Source: Photobacterium ganghwense (GTDB lineage: Bacteria > Pseudomonadota > Gammaproteobacteria > Enterobacterales > Vibrionaceae). From it: a stretch of 64,000 nucleotides of DNA. Below, piece after piece: positions 7,880 through 17,216 of this stretch (its first letter is position 1; every line of letters begins with the position of its first letter). A program made the position numbers and the translations under genes. The notes beneath the pieces were generated by a model, which was given only the letters and a program-made list of their open reading frames with translations, made no database searches and had not been told where the DNA came from. The stretch is from positions 124,001 to 188,000 of the forward strand of contig NZ_PYMI01000001.1 of assembly GCF_003025595.1 (NCBI RefSeq), written 5' to 3'.

Positions 7880-9358
7880 ATGAAATCGCAGCAGGAATGG
7901 AAGCAACTGAAAGACCAAACCCGGCTTGAAACGCGGGCATTCATCAACGGGGAATATGTCAGTGCCGCTGACGGCGAGACATTCAGTAACATTAACCCTG
8001 CGACCGCTGAAACACTGGGCCAAATCGCACGCTGCAAACAACATGATGTTGATCTTGCTGTCTCATACGCCCGCCAGGCATTTGAAAACGGCTGCTGGCA
8101 ACACCAGCCACCAGCCGCTCGTAAAAAAGTCCTCTACCGCTTTGCGGAACTGATTGACACTCACCGCGATACACTGGCGCTGCTGGAATCACTCGATACC
8201 GGCAAGCCCATTGCACACGCCCACTCGACCGATATTCCAGGTGCCGCAGCTTCTCTGCGCTGGTATGCCGAAGCCATTGACAAAGTGTACGGCGAAGTCG
8301 CCCCAACCGAACATGACGTTCATGCCTTTATTACCCATCAGGCGATGGGAGTAGTCGCCGCGGTTGTGCCATGGAACTTCCCGCTCTGGCTGGCCTGCTG
8401 GAAACTGGGACCTGCCCTGGCGGCAGGCAACAGCGTGATTCTGAAACCGTCAGAAAAATCGTCCCTGACTGCTATTTATCTGGGTCAGCTGGCCAATGAA
8501 GCCGGTCTGCCTGCCGGTGTGTTCCAGGTCATTCCGGGCTTGGGCCACGAAGCCGGTGAAGCACTGGCCCGTCATCACGATGTTGACTGTATTACCTTTA
8601 CCGGGTCAACCAAGATTGCCGGACACCTGATGGTGTGCGCCGGTGAAACCAACCTGAAAAAAGTCTGGGCAGAAGCCGGTGGTAAGAACGCCAACATCGT
8701 CTTTGCCAACTACCAAGATCTCGACAAAGCGGCTGCCGAAGCGGCGGCGGGTTGTTTCTACAATCAGGGCGAAGTTTGTGTGGCTGCCACTCGTCTGTTG
8801 GTTGAAGAAAGCATCAAAGATGCCTTCATCGACAAAGTGGTATCAGCTGCGCAGCGTTTTGCGCCGAAAGATCCGCTCGACCCGACATCTTCGATGGGTG
8901 CACTGATCGACCAGGATCATAAAGACAAAGTGCTGTCCTACGTTGACCTCGCCCAGCAGGAAGGCGCTACTGTGCTGTGTGGCGGTGATGTGGATGCGAA
9001 AGGTGCCTTTGTCGCCCCGGTTATCCTCGACAACGTTACTAACCAGATGCGCGTTGCCCGTGAAGAAATTTTCGGCCCGGTACTGTGTGTGATTCCGTTC
9101 AAAGATGAACAGGACGCCATTCGTATTGCCAACGACTCCCCATACGGCCTGGGTGCCGCAGTATGGAGTTCTGACCTGAGCCAGGCACACCGTGTGGCCA
9201 AGCAGCTGGAAGCCGGTTCAGTATGGGTCAACAACTACAACGAAGGCGACATGACGGTGCCTTTCGGTGGCTTCAAAATGAGTGGCAACGGCCGTGACAA
9301 GTCACTGCATGCCATCGAGAAATTCACAGAAACCAAGACCACTTGGATCCGCTTGTAA
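7880..9358 (+). CDS. puuC: Gamma-glutamyl-gamma-aminobutyraldehyde dehydrogenase PuuC
   Basis: This 492-residue NAD(P)+-dependent aldehyde dehydrogenase oxidises the aldehyde made by PuuB to gamma-glutamyl-GABA. The Rossmann part carries VPWNFPLWL and the cofactor loop FTGST; the active site shows EAGGKN (general base Glu, about residue 264) and NQGEVCVAATR (nucleophilic Cys, about 298). AAGGAGAG lies at good spacing before ATG 7880. It sits 26 bases after puuR and 18 before puuB. Position between puuR and puuB, as in E. coli, distinguishes it from the second aldehyde dehydrogenase in the cluster (gabD). Confidence 0.92.
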   Translation: MKSQQEWKQLKDQTRLETRAFINGEYVSAADGETFSNINPATAETLGQIARCKQHDVDLAVSYARQAFENGCWQHQPPAARKKVLYRFAELIDTHRDTLALLESLDTGKPIAHAHSTDIPGAAASLRWYAEAIDKVYGEVAPTEHDVHAFITHQAMGVVAAVVPWNFPLWLACWKLGPALAAGNSVILKPSEKSSLTAIYLGQLANEAGLPAGVFQVIPGLGHEAGEALARHHDVDCITFTGSTKIAGHLMVCAGETNLKKVWAEAGGKNANIVFANYQDLDKAAAEAAAGCFYNQGEVCVAATRLLVEESIKDAFIDKVVSAAQRFAPKDPLDPTSSMGALIDQDHKDKVLSYVDLAQQEGATVLCGGDVDAKGAFVAPVILDNVTNQMRVAREEIFGPVLCVIPFKDEQDAIRIANDSPYGLGAAVWSSDLSQAHRVAKQLEAGSVWVNNYNEGDMTVPFGGFKMSGNGRDKSLHAIEKFTETKTTWIRL

Positions 9359-9376
9359 AAATAAAAGGACGTGATT

Positions 9377-10654
9377 ATGAACAAGCACACTGATTCTTAC
9401 TACGCCAACTCCATCGACAATATGCCCGATTACCCGCAGTTGCAGGACCATATCGAGGCGGATATTTGTATCGTTGGAGCCGGTTTCTCGGGTCTCTCCT
9501 CTGCCCTGCACCTGAGCCAGAAGGGATTCAAAGTGGTCGTGCTGGAAAGTGCCAAGATTGGTTTCGGCGCGACCGGACGCAACGGCGGCCAGATTGTAAA
9601 CAGCTACAGCCGTGACGTCGATGTTATCGAGAAGCGCTATGAGCCGAAAATCGCCAAAGCGCTATGTGACATGATTTTTGAAGGCGGCGACATCATCCGC
9701 GACCTGATCAACACCTACGATATCCAGTGTGATCATAAACCAGGCGGCGTATTTGCAGCACTGAACCATAAACAGATGCGTGGGCTGGAAGAGCACAAAA
9801 CCAACTGGGAACGCTTTGGTAACGATCAGCTGAGTTTGCTGGACAAAAACCAGATGCGTGAAGCCCTGGGGACCGATGCCTATGTCGGCGGTATGCTGGA
9901 TAACCGTGGTGGCCATATTCACCCGCTGAAGCTGGCTCTGGGCGAAGCAGCAGCTGTTACTCAGCTGGGTGGCCAGATTTTTGAACAATCCGCAGTCGTG
10001 CGTATCGAAAAAGGCGCCAAAGCTGTCGCGCACACCGCAAAGGGTTCCGTAAAAGCCAGTTACCTGGTTCTGGCCGGTAACGCCTATCTCGGCGGTCTGG
10101 CACCCAACATCAGTAACAAAGCGATTCCATGCGGCACGCAGGTCGTTGCTACCCAGCCGCTGACCGATGAACAACTGCAATCTGTGCTGCCATCTGACTA
10201 CTGCGTTGAAGACTGCAACTACCTGCTTGATTACTTCCGCCTGACGGCTGACAAGCGCCTGCTGTTCGGAGGCGGTGTGGTGTACGGTGCCCGTGATCCG
10301 GAAAACGTCGAACAACTGATTCGTCCGAAGATGGAAGGGATTTTCCCGCAGCTGAAAGGCATCGGCATTGATTACGCATGGACCGGCAACTTCCTGCTGA
10401 CCTACTCCCGCATGCCGCAGTTCGGCTGTTTTGATAACAATATTTACTACCTGCAGGGATACAGCGGCCACGGGGTTACCTGTACCCACCTGGCGGGCAA
10501 GCTGCTGGCTGAAACCCTAACCGGCCATGCCGAACGCTTTGATGCCTTTGCATCGCTGAAACACTATGCCTTCCCAGGCGGTCGCCACTTCCAGGTGCCG
10601 TTCACTGCACTGGGTGCGGCTTATTACAACCTACGAGACAAACTGGCTATTTAA
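9377..10654 (+). CDS. puuB: Gamma-glutamylputrescine oxidoreductase PuuB
   Basis: This 425-residue FAD enzyme of the DAO family oxidises gamma-glutamylputrescine to the aminobutyraldehyde. It has the N-terminal dinucleotide fold IVGAGFSGLSSA (about residues 33-45), the FAD-contact phrase FGATGRNGGQIV (about 67-78) and a C-terminal FAD segment around YLQGYSGHGV. The ATG at 9377 is preferred over the GTG at 9371 because AAGGA lies 7 bases ahead of it. Length matches E. coli PuuB. It follows puuC by 18 bases and precedes aguB by 15, so it is mid-operon. Confidence 0.92.
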   Translation: MNKHTDSYYANSIDNMPDYPQLQDHIEADICIVGAGFSGLSSALHLSQKGFKVVVLESAKIGFGATGRNGGQIVNSYSRDVDVIEKRYEPKIAKALCDMIFEGGDIIRDLINTYDIQCDHKPGGVFAALNHKQMRGLEEHKTNWERFGNDQLSLLDKNQMREALGTDAYVGGMLDNRGGHIHPLKLALGEAAAVTQLGGQIFEQSAVVRIEKGAKAVAHTAKGSVKASYLVLAGNAYLGGLAPNISNKAIPCGTQVVATQPLTDEQLQSVLPSDYCVEDCNYLLDYFRLTADKRLLFGGGVVYGARDPENVEQLIRPKMEGIFPQLKGIGIDYAWTGNFLLTYSRMPQFGCFDNNIYYLQGYSGHGVTCTHLAGKLLAETLTGHAERFDAFASLKHYAFPGGRHFQVPFTALGAAYYNLRDKLAI

Positions 10655-10669
10655 TAAAGGATTATCATT

Positions 10670-11539
10670 ATGCCTAAAAACGTCACTTTTGCTGCCGTCC
10701 AGCTTTCTATCAGCTGGGATTTAGACAACAACCTGGAAAAGATTCGCCAGCATGTCCGTGAAGCAGCCGAGAACGGTGCTAACGTGGTGGTACTGCAAGA
10801 ACTGTTCGCCGCTCCGTATTTCTGCAAGAAACAGGAAGCAAAATACTTCGAGCTGGCACAACCACTGGAAAACAGCCCGCTGATCAAATCCATGAGCGAG
10901 CTGGCCAAAGAGTGTGGCGTGGTTATTCCGGTCAGCTACTTCGAGAAATCCGGTAATACCTTCTTCAACTCACTGGTCATGATTGATGCCGATGGTACGG
11001 TGATGGACAACTACCGTAAATCGCACATCCCTGACGGCCCTGGCTACAGCGAGAAGTTCTACTTCAGCCCTGGCGACACTGGCTTCAAAGTCTGGGATAC
11101 CCGCTTCGGTCGCTTCGGTGCCGGGATCTGCTGGGATCAGTGGTTCCCTGAGCTGGCGCGCAGCCTGGTGCTTCAGGGCGCGGAAGTGATCTTCTACCCA
11201 ACCGCGATCGGCTCTGAGCCGCAGGATCCGACTCTGGACTCCCGCGATCACTGGCAGCGCACCATGCAGGGCCACTCTGCGGCAAACCTGGTACCGGTGA
11301 TTGCTTCAAACCGTACCGGTGTGGAACTGGACGACGGTATTGAAACCACTTTCTACGGCTCCTCGTTTATCACCAACCACACCGGTGAAAAACTGGCCGA
11401 AGCCAGCCGTGATGAAGAAACCATCATCTATGCCACGATTGATCTGGAAGCCACGGCCAAAGCTCGCCACAGCTGGGGACTTTTCCGCGACCGTCGCCCT
11501 GAACTTTACCACCGCGTAAACAAGCTGAGTGATAACTGA
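10670..11539 (+). CDS. aguB: N-carbamoylputrescine amidase AguB
   Basis: This 289-residue carbon-nitrogen hydrolase (nitrilase superfamily) cleaves N-carbamoylputrescine to putrescine, CO2 and ammonia. The catalytic triad is visible: Glu in LQELFAAPYF (about residue 43), Lys in NYRKSHIPDG (about 116) and Cys in GICWDQWFPE (about 153). Placing aguB-aguA within the puu operon supplies the Puu pathway with putrescine derived from agmatine. AAAGGA precedes the ATG. Confidence 0.93.
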   Translation: MPKNVTFAAVQLSISWDLDNNLEKIRQHVREAAENGANVVVLQELFAAPYFCKKQEAKYFELAQPLENSPLIKSMSELAKECGVVIPVSYFEKSGNTFFNSLVMIDADGTVMDNYRKSHIPDGPGYSEKFYFSPGDTGFKVWDTRFGRFGAGICWDQWFPELARSLVLQGAEVIFYPTAIGSEPQDPTLDSRDHWQRTMQGHSAANLVPVIASNRTGVELDDGIETTFYGSSFITNHTGEKLAEASRDEETIIYATIDLEATAKARHSWGLFRDRRPELYHRVNKLSDN

Positions 11540-11563
11540 TTCAGAGAGATAAGGAGATCCCCG

Positions 11564-12652
11564 ATGGAACTAGCCAGCACGCCTGCACAGGATGGCTTTT
11601 ATTTCCCTGCCGAATTTGCCCGGCAGGAACAAGTCTGGCTCGCCTGGCCGGAGCGGACTGACAACTGGCGTAACGATGCCAAACCGGCGCAACGCGCGTT
11701 TGCTGATGTGGCCAATGCCATCGTGAAAACCGTCCCGGTATGCGTTGTTATCAGCAAATGGCAGGCAGAATATGCCCGCCAACTGTTGGATGATGCGATT
11801 TCACTGGAAATCATGCCGTATAACGATGCCTGGATGCGGGACATCGGTCCGACCATTCTGGTGAACGACCAAGGCGAGCGACGCGGCGTCAGCTGGCAGT
11901 TCAATGCCTGGGGTGGCGACTATAACGGGCTGTATGACTACTGGGAAGATGATGACCAGGTGGCGGCAGCCGTATGCGCCAAACTCGGTTTAGATCACTA
12001 CCGTGCACCGTTTGTACTCGAAGGGGGTGCGATTCATACCGACGGTCAGGGCACACTTTACACGACAGAGGAATGTCTGCTGAGTCCGGGGCGTAACCCG
12101 TCCATGTCCAAAGCCGACATTGAGCAACAACTGGCCGAGTATCTCGGTATCCAAAAAGTCATCTGGCTGCCGAATGGCCTGTTCAATGACGAAACCGATG
12201 GCCACGTTGATAACCTGCTGCATGTGATTGCGCCGGGCAAAGTAGCACTGACCTGGACTGACAATGTCCGCGATCCGCAGTACACACTTTCCCGTGAGGC
12301 GCTGCGAGTACTGGTGAACAGTACCGATGCCCGCGGACGCCGGATTGAAGTGGTCAAGCTTCCGCTGCCGGGACCGCTGTATCTCAGTAAAGAAGAAGCA
12401 GAGGGTGTGATTCAGTCAGAGGGCATGAACCGTACTGAAGGGGAGCGTTTAAGCGGCTCGTACGCCAACTTCCTGATGATCAACCATACGGTGTTTATGC
12501 CACTGCTGGATCCGATCACCGATCGTCTGGCAATGCAATCCCTGCAGGATGCCCTGCCCGATTATCAGATTGTGGGTATCCCGGCACGAGAAATATTACT
12601 GGGTGGTGGCAACATTCACTGCATTACCCAGCAGATCCCAAGCGGATTATGA
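11564..12652 (+). CDS. aguA: Agmatine deiminase AguA
   Basis: This 362-residue guanidino-group hydrolase (PPADPH family) converts agmatine to N-carbamoylputrescine and ammonia. Features include the N-terminal WLAWPER, the substrate loop NDAWMRDIGPT (Asp near 90), the HVDNLLHV core histidine (about 213) and the C-terminal GGGNIHCITQQIP with the nucleophilic Cys near 357. AAGGAG lies upstream of ATG 11564. It follows aguB by 24 bases. After its stop a short GC-rich hairpin without a T-run precedes gabD, so transcription probably continues. Confidence 0.94.
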   Translation: MELASTPAQDGFYFPAEFARQEQVWLAWPERTDNWRNDAKPAQRAFADVANAIVKTVPVCVVISKWQAEYARQLLDDAISLEIMPYNDAWMRDIGPTILVNDQGERRGVSWQFNAWGGDYNGLYDYWEDDDQVAAAVCAKLGLDHYRAPFVLEGGAIHTDGQGTLYTTEECLLSPGRNPSMSKADIEQQLAEYLGIQKVIWLPNGLFNDETDGHVDNLLHVIAPGKVALTWTDNVRDPQYTLSREALRVLVNSTDARGRRIEVVKLPLPGPLYLSKEEAEGVIQSEGMNRTEGERLSGSYANFLMINHTVFMPLLDPITDRLAMQSLQDALPDYQIVGIPAREILLGGGNIHCITQQIPSGL

Positions 12653-12703
12653 CAAATTCAGGCCGCACGCAATGCGGCGGCCTGCTCTGAATTAGGACAA
12701 ACT

Positions 12704-14137
12704 ATGCACCAGATTAACAATGCAAGTTTGCTCAGTGGACTGAGCGAACAGGGTTCTCACACCCTGACCATCACCAATCCGGCTACCGGCGAAGTACTGG
12801 GTCACGTGCCTACCGTTAGCGAATCCGCCTTACAGGACATGATTGAGGCCGCTCACCAGGGGCAAAAAGCTTGGGCAAAGACCACGGCCAAGCACCGTGC
12901 TCAGTGCCTGAACCGCTGGTTTCAGCTGATTCATGACAACCAGGACGATCTGGCACGCATCATGACGCTGGAGCAAGGTAAACCGCTGGCAGAAGCAAAA
13001 GGCGAAGTGGCCTACGGTGCCAGCTTTATCGAATGGTTTGCAGAAGAAGCCAAGCGTACTTATGGTGAGACCATTCCGGGTCATACCGCAGACCGCCGCC
13101 TGATGACCATCAAACAGCCAATCGGTGTTGCCTGTGCCATTACGCCGTGGAACTTCCCGATTGCGATGATCACGCGTAAAGCCGCCCCTGCGCTGGCAGC
13201 CGGCTGTAGCTTCATTGTCAAACCCTCAGAACTGACTCCCCTGTCTGCGCTGGCTATCACGGAACTTGCCTATCAGGCGGGAATTCCACGCGACATTCTG
13301 AAAGTGGTATGCAGTGATAACGCGCGCATGATCGGCCAGATCTTCACCGCCAGCCCGCTGATCCGCAAACTTTCTTTCACCGGCTCAACCCGGGTTGGCA
13401 AATTGCTGATGGAACAATGCGCAGACACCGTGAAACGCACATCAATGGAACTGGGTGGCAACGCGCCGTTCATCGTCTTTGATGACGCGGATATTCCGGC
13501 TGCTATTCAGGGAGCCATCGCATCTAAATTCCGCAATGCCGGACAGACCTGTGTATGCGCCAACCGCTTCTACGTTCACAGCCGCATTTACGACGATTTC
13601 GTGGCTCAGTTCCACGCCACAATCAACAAACTGGTGACCGGTAACGGACTGGATGAAGGCGTCACTATCGGGCCGGTTATCAACCAGGCCGCCAAAGACA
13701 AAGTCACCCACCTGATCAATCAGGCTTGCCAGCAAGGTGCGACCCAACTGGGTGAGCCAATTCCGGCAGACGGCCTGTTTGTTCCACCTCAGATTCTGGT
13801 CAATGTCGACCACCAGATGGACATCGTTCAGCAGGAGATCTTTGGCCCGGTTGCTCCGGTGATCAAATTCGACAGCGATGAAGCACTGATCGAGATGGCA
13901 AACGACACACCATACGGTCTGGCCGCTTACTTCTACAGCCAGAACATCAAGCGCATCTGGAAAGTCGCAGAAGCACTGGAATACGGCATGGTCGGTATTA
14001 ACGAAGGCATTATTTCAACCGAAGTTGCTCCGTTTGGCGGAGTGAAAGAGTCCGGCATTGGCCGCGAAGGTGCCAAACAAGGCATCGATGAGTACATGGA
14101 AATCAAATATCTCTGCTTCGGCGGCATTAACGAATAA
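12704..14137 (+). CDS. gabD: Succinate-semialdehyde dehydrogenase GabD
   Basis: This 477-residue NAD(P)+ aldehyde dehydrogenase oxidises succinate semialdehyde from GABA transamination to succinate. It shows TPWNFPIAMITRKA, FTGSTRVGK, the general-base ELGGNAPF (Glu near 246) and the nucleophile NAGQTCVCANR (first Cys near 280; the double Cys pattern CVC is typical of GabD). It is close in sequence and length to E. coli GabD (482). It lies 10 bases before gabT, so the GABA branch is encoded directly after the putrescine branch. AGGA precedes the ATG. Confidence 0.92.
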   Translation: MHQINNASLLSGLSEQGSHTLTITNPATGEVLGHVPTVSESALQDMIEAAHQGQKAWAKTTAKHRAQCLNRWFQLIHDNQDDLARIMTLEQGKPLAEAKGEVAYGASFIEWFAEEAKRTYGETIPGHTADRRLMTIKQPIGVACAITPWNFPIAMITRKAAPALAAGCSFIVKPSELTPLSALAITELAYQAGIPRDILKVVCSDNARMIGQIFTASPLIRKLSFTGSTRVGKLLMEQCADTVKRTSMELGGNAPFIVFDDADIPAAIQGAIASKFRNAGQTCVCANRFYVHSRIYDDFVAQFHATINKLVTGNGLDEGVTIGPVINQAAKDKVTHLINQACQQGATQLGEPIPADGLFVPPQILVNVDHQMDIVQQEIFGPVAPVIKFDSDEALIEMANDTPYGLAAYFYSQNIKRIWKVAEALEYGMVGINEGIISTEVAPFGGVKESGIGREGAKQGIDEYMEIKYLCFGGINE

Positions 14138-14147
14138 GGAAATGAAC

Positions 14148-15419
14148 ATGAAATCCAATCAGGAACTGCACAACCAAAGACAACAAGTGATCGCTCAAGG
14201 CATGGGTGCCGCGTATCCGCTGTACGTAGAGAAAGCCCTGAATGCCAAGGTATGGGATGTGGAAGGCAACGAGTATATCGACTTCGCCGCCGGTATCGCC
14301 GTGAACAATACCGGCCACTCCCACCCTCGCATTGTGGAAGCCGTAAAGCAGCAGCTGGATAAATTTTCCCACACTTGCGCCATGGTCACGCCGTACGCCT
14401 CATTTGTTGAGCTGGCTGACAAACTGACAACAGTGGCTCCTATTCAGGATGCTAAAGCGGTCTTTCTGACCACGGGTGCCGAGGCGGTTGAAAACGCGAT
14501 TAAAATTGCTCGTGCCCACACCAAGCGCAGCGGCGTGATTGCTTTCAAAGGTGGTTTCCACGGCCGTACTAACCTGACCATGGGTTTGACTGGTAAAGTC
14601 GCACCATACAAAGCGGGCTTCGGACCGTTCCCGAACGAGATTTACCACGTGCCTTACCCAAATGCGTACCACGGTATTTCAATCGATGACAGCCTGCAGG
14701 CCATTGACGACCTGTTCAGCTGTGATATCGAACCAAGCCGTGTGGCAGCCATTATCTTTGAACCGGTTCAGGGTGAAGGCGGTTTTTACCAGGCGCCTCC
14801 TGCATTTGCTCAACGCATTCGCGCCCTGTGTGATCAGCACGGTATTGTCCTTATCGCCGATGAAATTCAAACGGGCTTTGCCCGTACCGGCAAGCTGTTC
14901 GCCACAGAATATCTGGGTATCGAACCTGACCTGATGACCATGGCAAAAGGTATCGCCGGTGGCTTCCCGCTGTCTGCGGTTGTCGGTAAAGCCGCGATCA
15001 TGGATGCCGCGGGCCCGGGTGGTCTGGGCGGTACTTACGCCGGTTCACCACTGGGCTGTGTCGCAGGTCTTGAAGTGCTGAACATCATTGAAGAAGAGCA
15101 GCTGTGTAACAAAGCCCTGAATATTGGTGAAATTGCCAAAGCCCGTCTGGAAGCACTGCAACAGGACGTGCCAGCCATGGGTGATATCCGCGCACTGGGT
15201 GCCATGATTGCCATTGAATTTACTGACCCGGCAACCGGTAAGCCGCTGCCAGACCTGACGAAAGCCATTATCGGTCAGGCACAGCAAGCCGGCCTGATTC
15301 TGTTGTCCTGTGGTGTGAAAGGCAATGTCATTCGCCTGTTGCCACCGCTGACGATTGACAATGAAACACTGGAGCAGGGTCTGAACAAACTGGCTGAGGT
15401 ACTGAAAGCCACAGCCTGA
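14148..15419 (+). CDS. gabT: 4-aminobutyrate aminotransferase GabT
   Basis: This 423-residue class III PLP aminotransferase moves the amino group of GABA to 2-oxoglutarate, giving succinate semialdehyde. It has FAAGIAVNNTGHSHP near the N terminus, TTGAEAVENAIK (PLP phosphate loop), the DEIQTGFARTGK segment and the Schiff-base lysine in MAKGIAGG (about residue 267). ATG 14148 is chosen: AAGGA lies 7 bases upstream, while the alternative ATG at 14142 is too close to it. It is the last gene of the rightward operon and is followed by a strong terminator. Confidence 0.92.
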   Translation: MKSNQELHNQRQQVIAQGMGAAYPLYVEKALNAKVWDVEGNEYIDFAAGIAVNNTGHSHPRIVEAVKQQLDKFSHTCAMVTPYASFVELADKLTTVAPIQDAKAVFLTTGAEAVENAIKIARAHTKRSGVIAFKGGFHGRTNLTMGLTGKVAPYKAGFGPFPNEIYHVPYPNAYHGISIDDSLQAIDDLFSCDIEPSRVAAIIFEPVQGEGGFYQAPPAFAQRIRALCDQHGIVLIADEIQTGFARTGKLFATEYLGIEPDLMTMAKGIAGGFPLSAVVGKAAIMDAAGPGGLGGTYAGSPLGCVAGLEVLNIIEEEQLCNKALNIGEIAKARLEALQQDVPAMGDIRALGAMIAIEFTDPATGKPLPDLTKAIIGQAQQAGLILLSCGVKGNVIRLLPPLTIDNETLEQGLNKLAEVLKATA

Positions 15420-15449
15420 TAACGTCTCACGATATCCCGAGATAAGACC

Positions 15450-15486
15450 AACACCGCCTGTCGGGGCCAGCCGACATGGCGGTGTT
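15450..15486 (+). terminator. Intrinsic terminator after gabT
   Basis: AACACCGCC (15450-15458) pairs with GGCGGTGTT (15478-15486), with an inner TGTCGG/CCGACA stem, followed by a run of T. It closes the puuD-gabT transcript. Confidence 0.9.
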
Positions 15487-15543
15487 TTTTATTGCAAGCA
15501 AGCAAACGGAGCAACACCACCAAAAAAGAGCGATAAATGGCGG

Positions 15544-16968
15544 TTATGCTTTATCTGTCTTTCCGGCAGCATTGGCCAGTTTAGCCAACTGCTTATCAAG
15601 CCACAGCGGGGTTTTACCTGCGTCTTCCGCCGCTTCTTTACGTCGAATCGCATTTCGCACCAGCATGGCACCGGTCCATCGGAAAGGCTCTGGCGGGAAG
15701 TACCCTTTCGGTCCGGTTGTTAAACCGCACCGGCTCCATTCATTGTCCAGATCCAGTACCATCGCAGAGAGGATCTTTCCCCCCATCCAGGTCTGCACCA
15801 CGCCATTACCGGAATATCCCAATCCGTAAATGATGTCCGAATTTTGTTTCATGCGCCCAAAAAACGGCATGCCCGTCACAGAACGATCTGAGGCCCCGGT
15901 CCAGGTGGCGACAAATTTCTCCGCTTTCAGCGTCGGAAAGAAGCGGTCAAATGCCCCACGCAACAAAGACTGGTAACGGCTGGGTTCATCAAAGACCGGG
16001 CTGATGCGGTTGGCAAACGAAAAATGGTTTCCGCCTTTCCCCAACATCAAACGGCCATCCGGCGTTGTCCGGTAGTAGTGCACAAATGTGCGGGAATCAA
16101 CCACGGCTTTACCATCCTCCAGCCCGATTGACGCCAGTTTGTCCGGCATCGGTCGGGTAATCGCCATGTCGGATGAGACCAGTACCACACTGCGCCTGAA
16201 CTCGGGAAACTGCTCTGTCATCCAGGCATTCAGCGCCAACACCACCTTGCGGGCATAAATCTCACCCTGGGGTGTTGAAATGGTCACCGGCACCTCAGTG
16301 TTGATACTCTCCATCGGGGTATTCTCGTAAATGATCACACCCAGCTCCTCCGCTACCCGCTTCAGGCCCCGCACCAACATCGCTGGTTGTACACTTCCGG
16401 CAGCGGGCGAATAGAAGCCTTCGCTGTGCAAATCGGAGCCGGCGGCTCGTTTGACTTTGTCGGCCTGCCACGCCTGCCAGCTGTTCAGCGCCTTCTCATC
16501 CAGCGCAGCCATCACCGAGGCCATGCTGCCTTCCTGAGCCGGACTGGTTGCGGTGTACAAGGCGCCATGGCGACGCAGTTGCGCATCTATGTTGTGGGCC
16601 TGACAGAATGCTTCCAATTCATAAACGGCCTGCTCCGAGGCCGCAACCAGACGGGCCGCTTCTTCTTCACCGTACAGCTTTTTCATCGACAGGTACTTTG
16701 TTGACCAGGTCAGCATACAGCCACCGTTTCTCCCGGAGGCTCCGCTTCCGCACAATCCCTTGTCGATAATCACAACATCCAGATCTGGCTGCTGCTGTTT
16801 GATATTGATTGCCGTCCACAATCCAGTGTACCCGCCTCCGACGATACAGATATCGGTCTGAATATCGCTGGTTAAAACGTTCGGTTGAGCGCCCTGCTCC
16901 TGCTTCATTGCCTGTGCAAACCAGAAAGGTTGGCTGGCAGTCCCGTTGTGTTGCTTGTCCTTTGCCAT
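15544..16968 (-). CDS. FAD-dependent amine oxidoreductase, putative aminophosphonate oxidoreductase
   Basis: This 474-residue DAO-family flavoenzyme has the dinucleotide-binding ICIVGGGYTGLWTAI (about residues 42-56), the FAD contact GSGASGRNGGCML (about 75-87) and a C-terminal IYGLGYSGNGVVQTW cofactor segment. It is related to PuuB but distinct, with a longer N terminus and a Trp/Pro-rich tail. It resembles the putative aminophosphonate oxidoreductase group that accompanies 2-aminoethylphosphonate genes. A HutC-type palindrome lies 54 bases before its start, matching the PhnR regulator class present at 2468-3169. It is convergent with gabT. The ribosome site is weak (GGGA about 13 bases upstream). 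An alternative role in polyamine oxidation, given the neighbours, remains open. Confidence 0.75.
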   Translation of the reverse strand: MAKDKQHNGTASQPFWFAQAMKQEQGAQPNVLTSDIQTDICIVGGGYTGLWTAINIKQQQPDLDVVIIDKGLCGSGASGRNGGCMLTWSTKYLSMKKLYGEEEAARLVAASEQAVYELEAFCQAHNIDAQLRRHGALYTATSPAQEGSMASVMAALDEKALNSWQAWQADKVKRAAGSDLHSEGFYSPAAGSVQPAMLVRGLKRVAEELGVIIYENTPMESINTEVPVTISTPQGEIYARKVVLALNAWMTEQFPEFRRSVVLVSSDMAITRPMPDKLASIGLEDGKAVVDSRTFVHYYRTTPDGRLMLGKGGNHFSFANRISPVFDEPSRYQSLLRGAFDRFFPTLKAEKFVATWTGASDRSVTGMPFFGRMKQNSDIIYGLGYSGNGVVQTWMGGKILSAMVLDLDNEWSRCGLTTGPKGYFPPEPFRWTGAMLVRNAIRRKEAAEDAGKTPLWLDKQLAKLANAAGKTDKA

Positions 16969-17021
16969 GTAGTGTTGTTATCCCGCTCAGCTGTTGTCAG
17001 AACTAGAATGACGATAGTAAA

Positions 17022-17035
17022 TTGGTATAGACCAA
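17022..17035. promoter_or_regulatory. HutC/GntR-type operator before the FAD oxidoreductase
   Basis: TTGGTATAGACCAA has 5-bp inverted arms and contains GTnTAnAC, the core recognised by HutC-subfamily GntR regulators. It lies 54 bases upstream of the leftward start codon and overlaps the likely promoter spacer (TACTAT on the minus strand at 17014-17019). PhnR encoded at the left end is the only HutC regulator in the window. Confidence 0.6.
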
Positions 17036-17216
17036 ATTTGTTAAAGGCACTCTAGCGACCAACTGTGAACGCTTAATGACAATCCTTCACAAACAGCGTA
17101 TAACTGAAAACACCAGCCAGTTACTTTTCCTTTGATGCGATACTTAGCAACACCAAGGGCAAAAAAGTGATACGGGCTGAAAAAGTACTGGCGTATTTTA
17201 TTTTTTCTTCTTAGAA

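Noticed and set aside
9662-10489. 275-residue minus-strand open frame
   Set aside because: Antisense to puuB, which has full motifs and a ribosome site; the product shows no family features.
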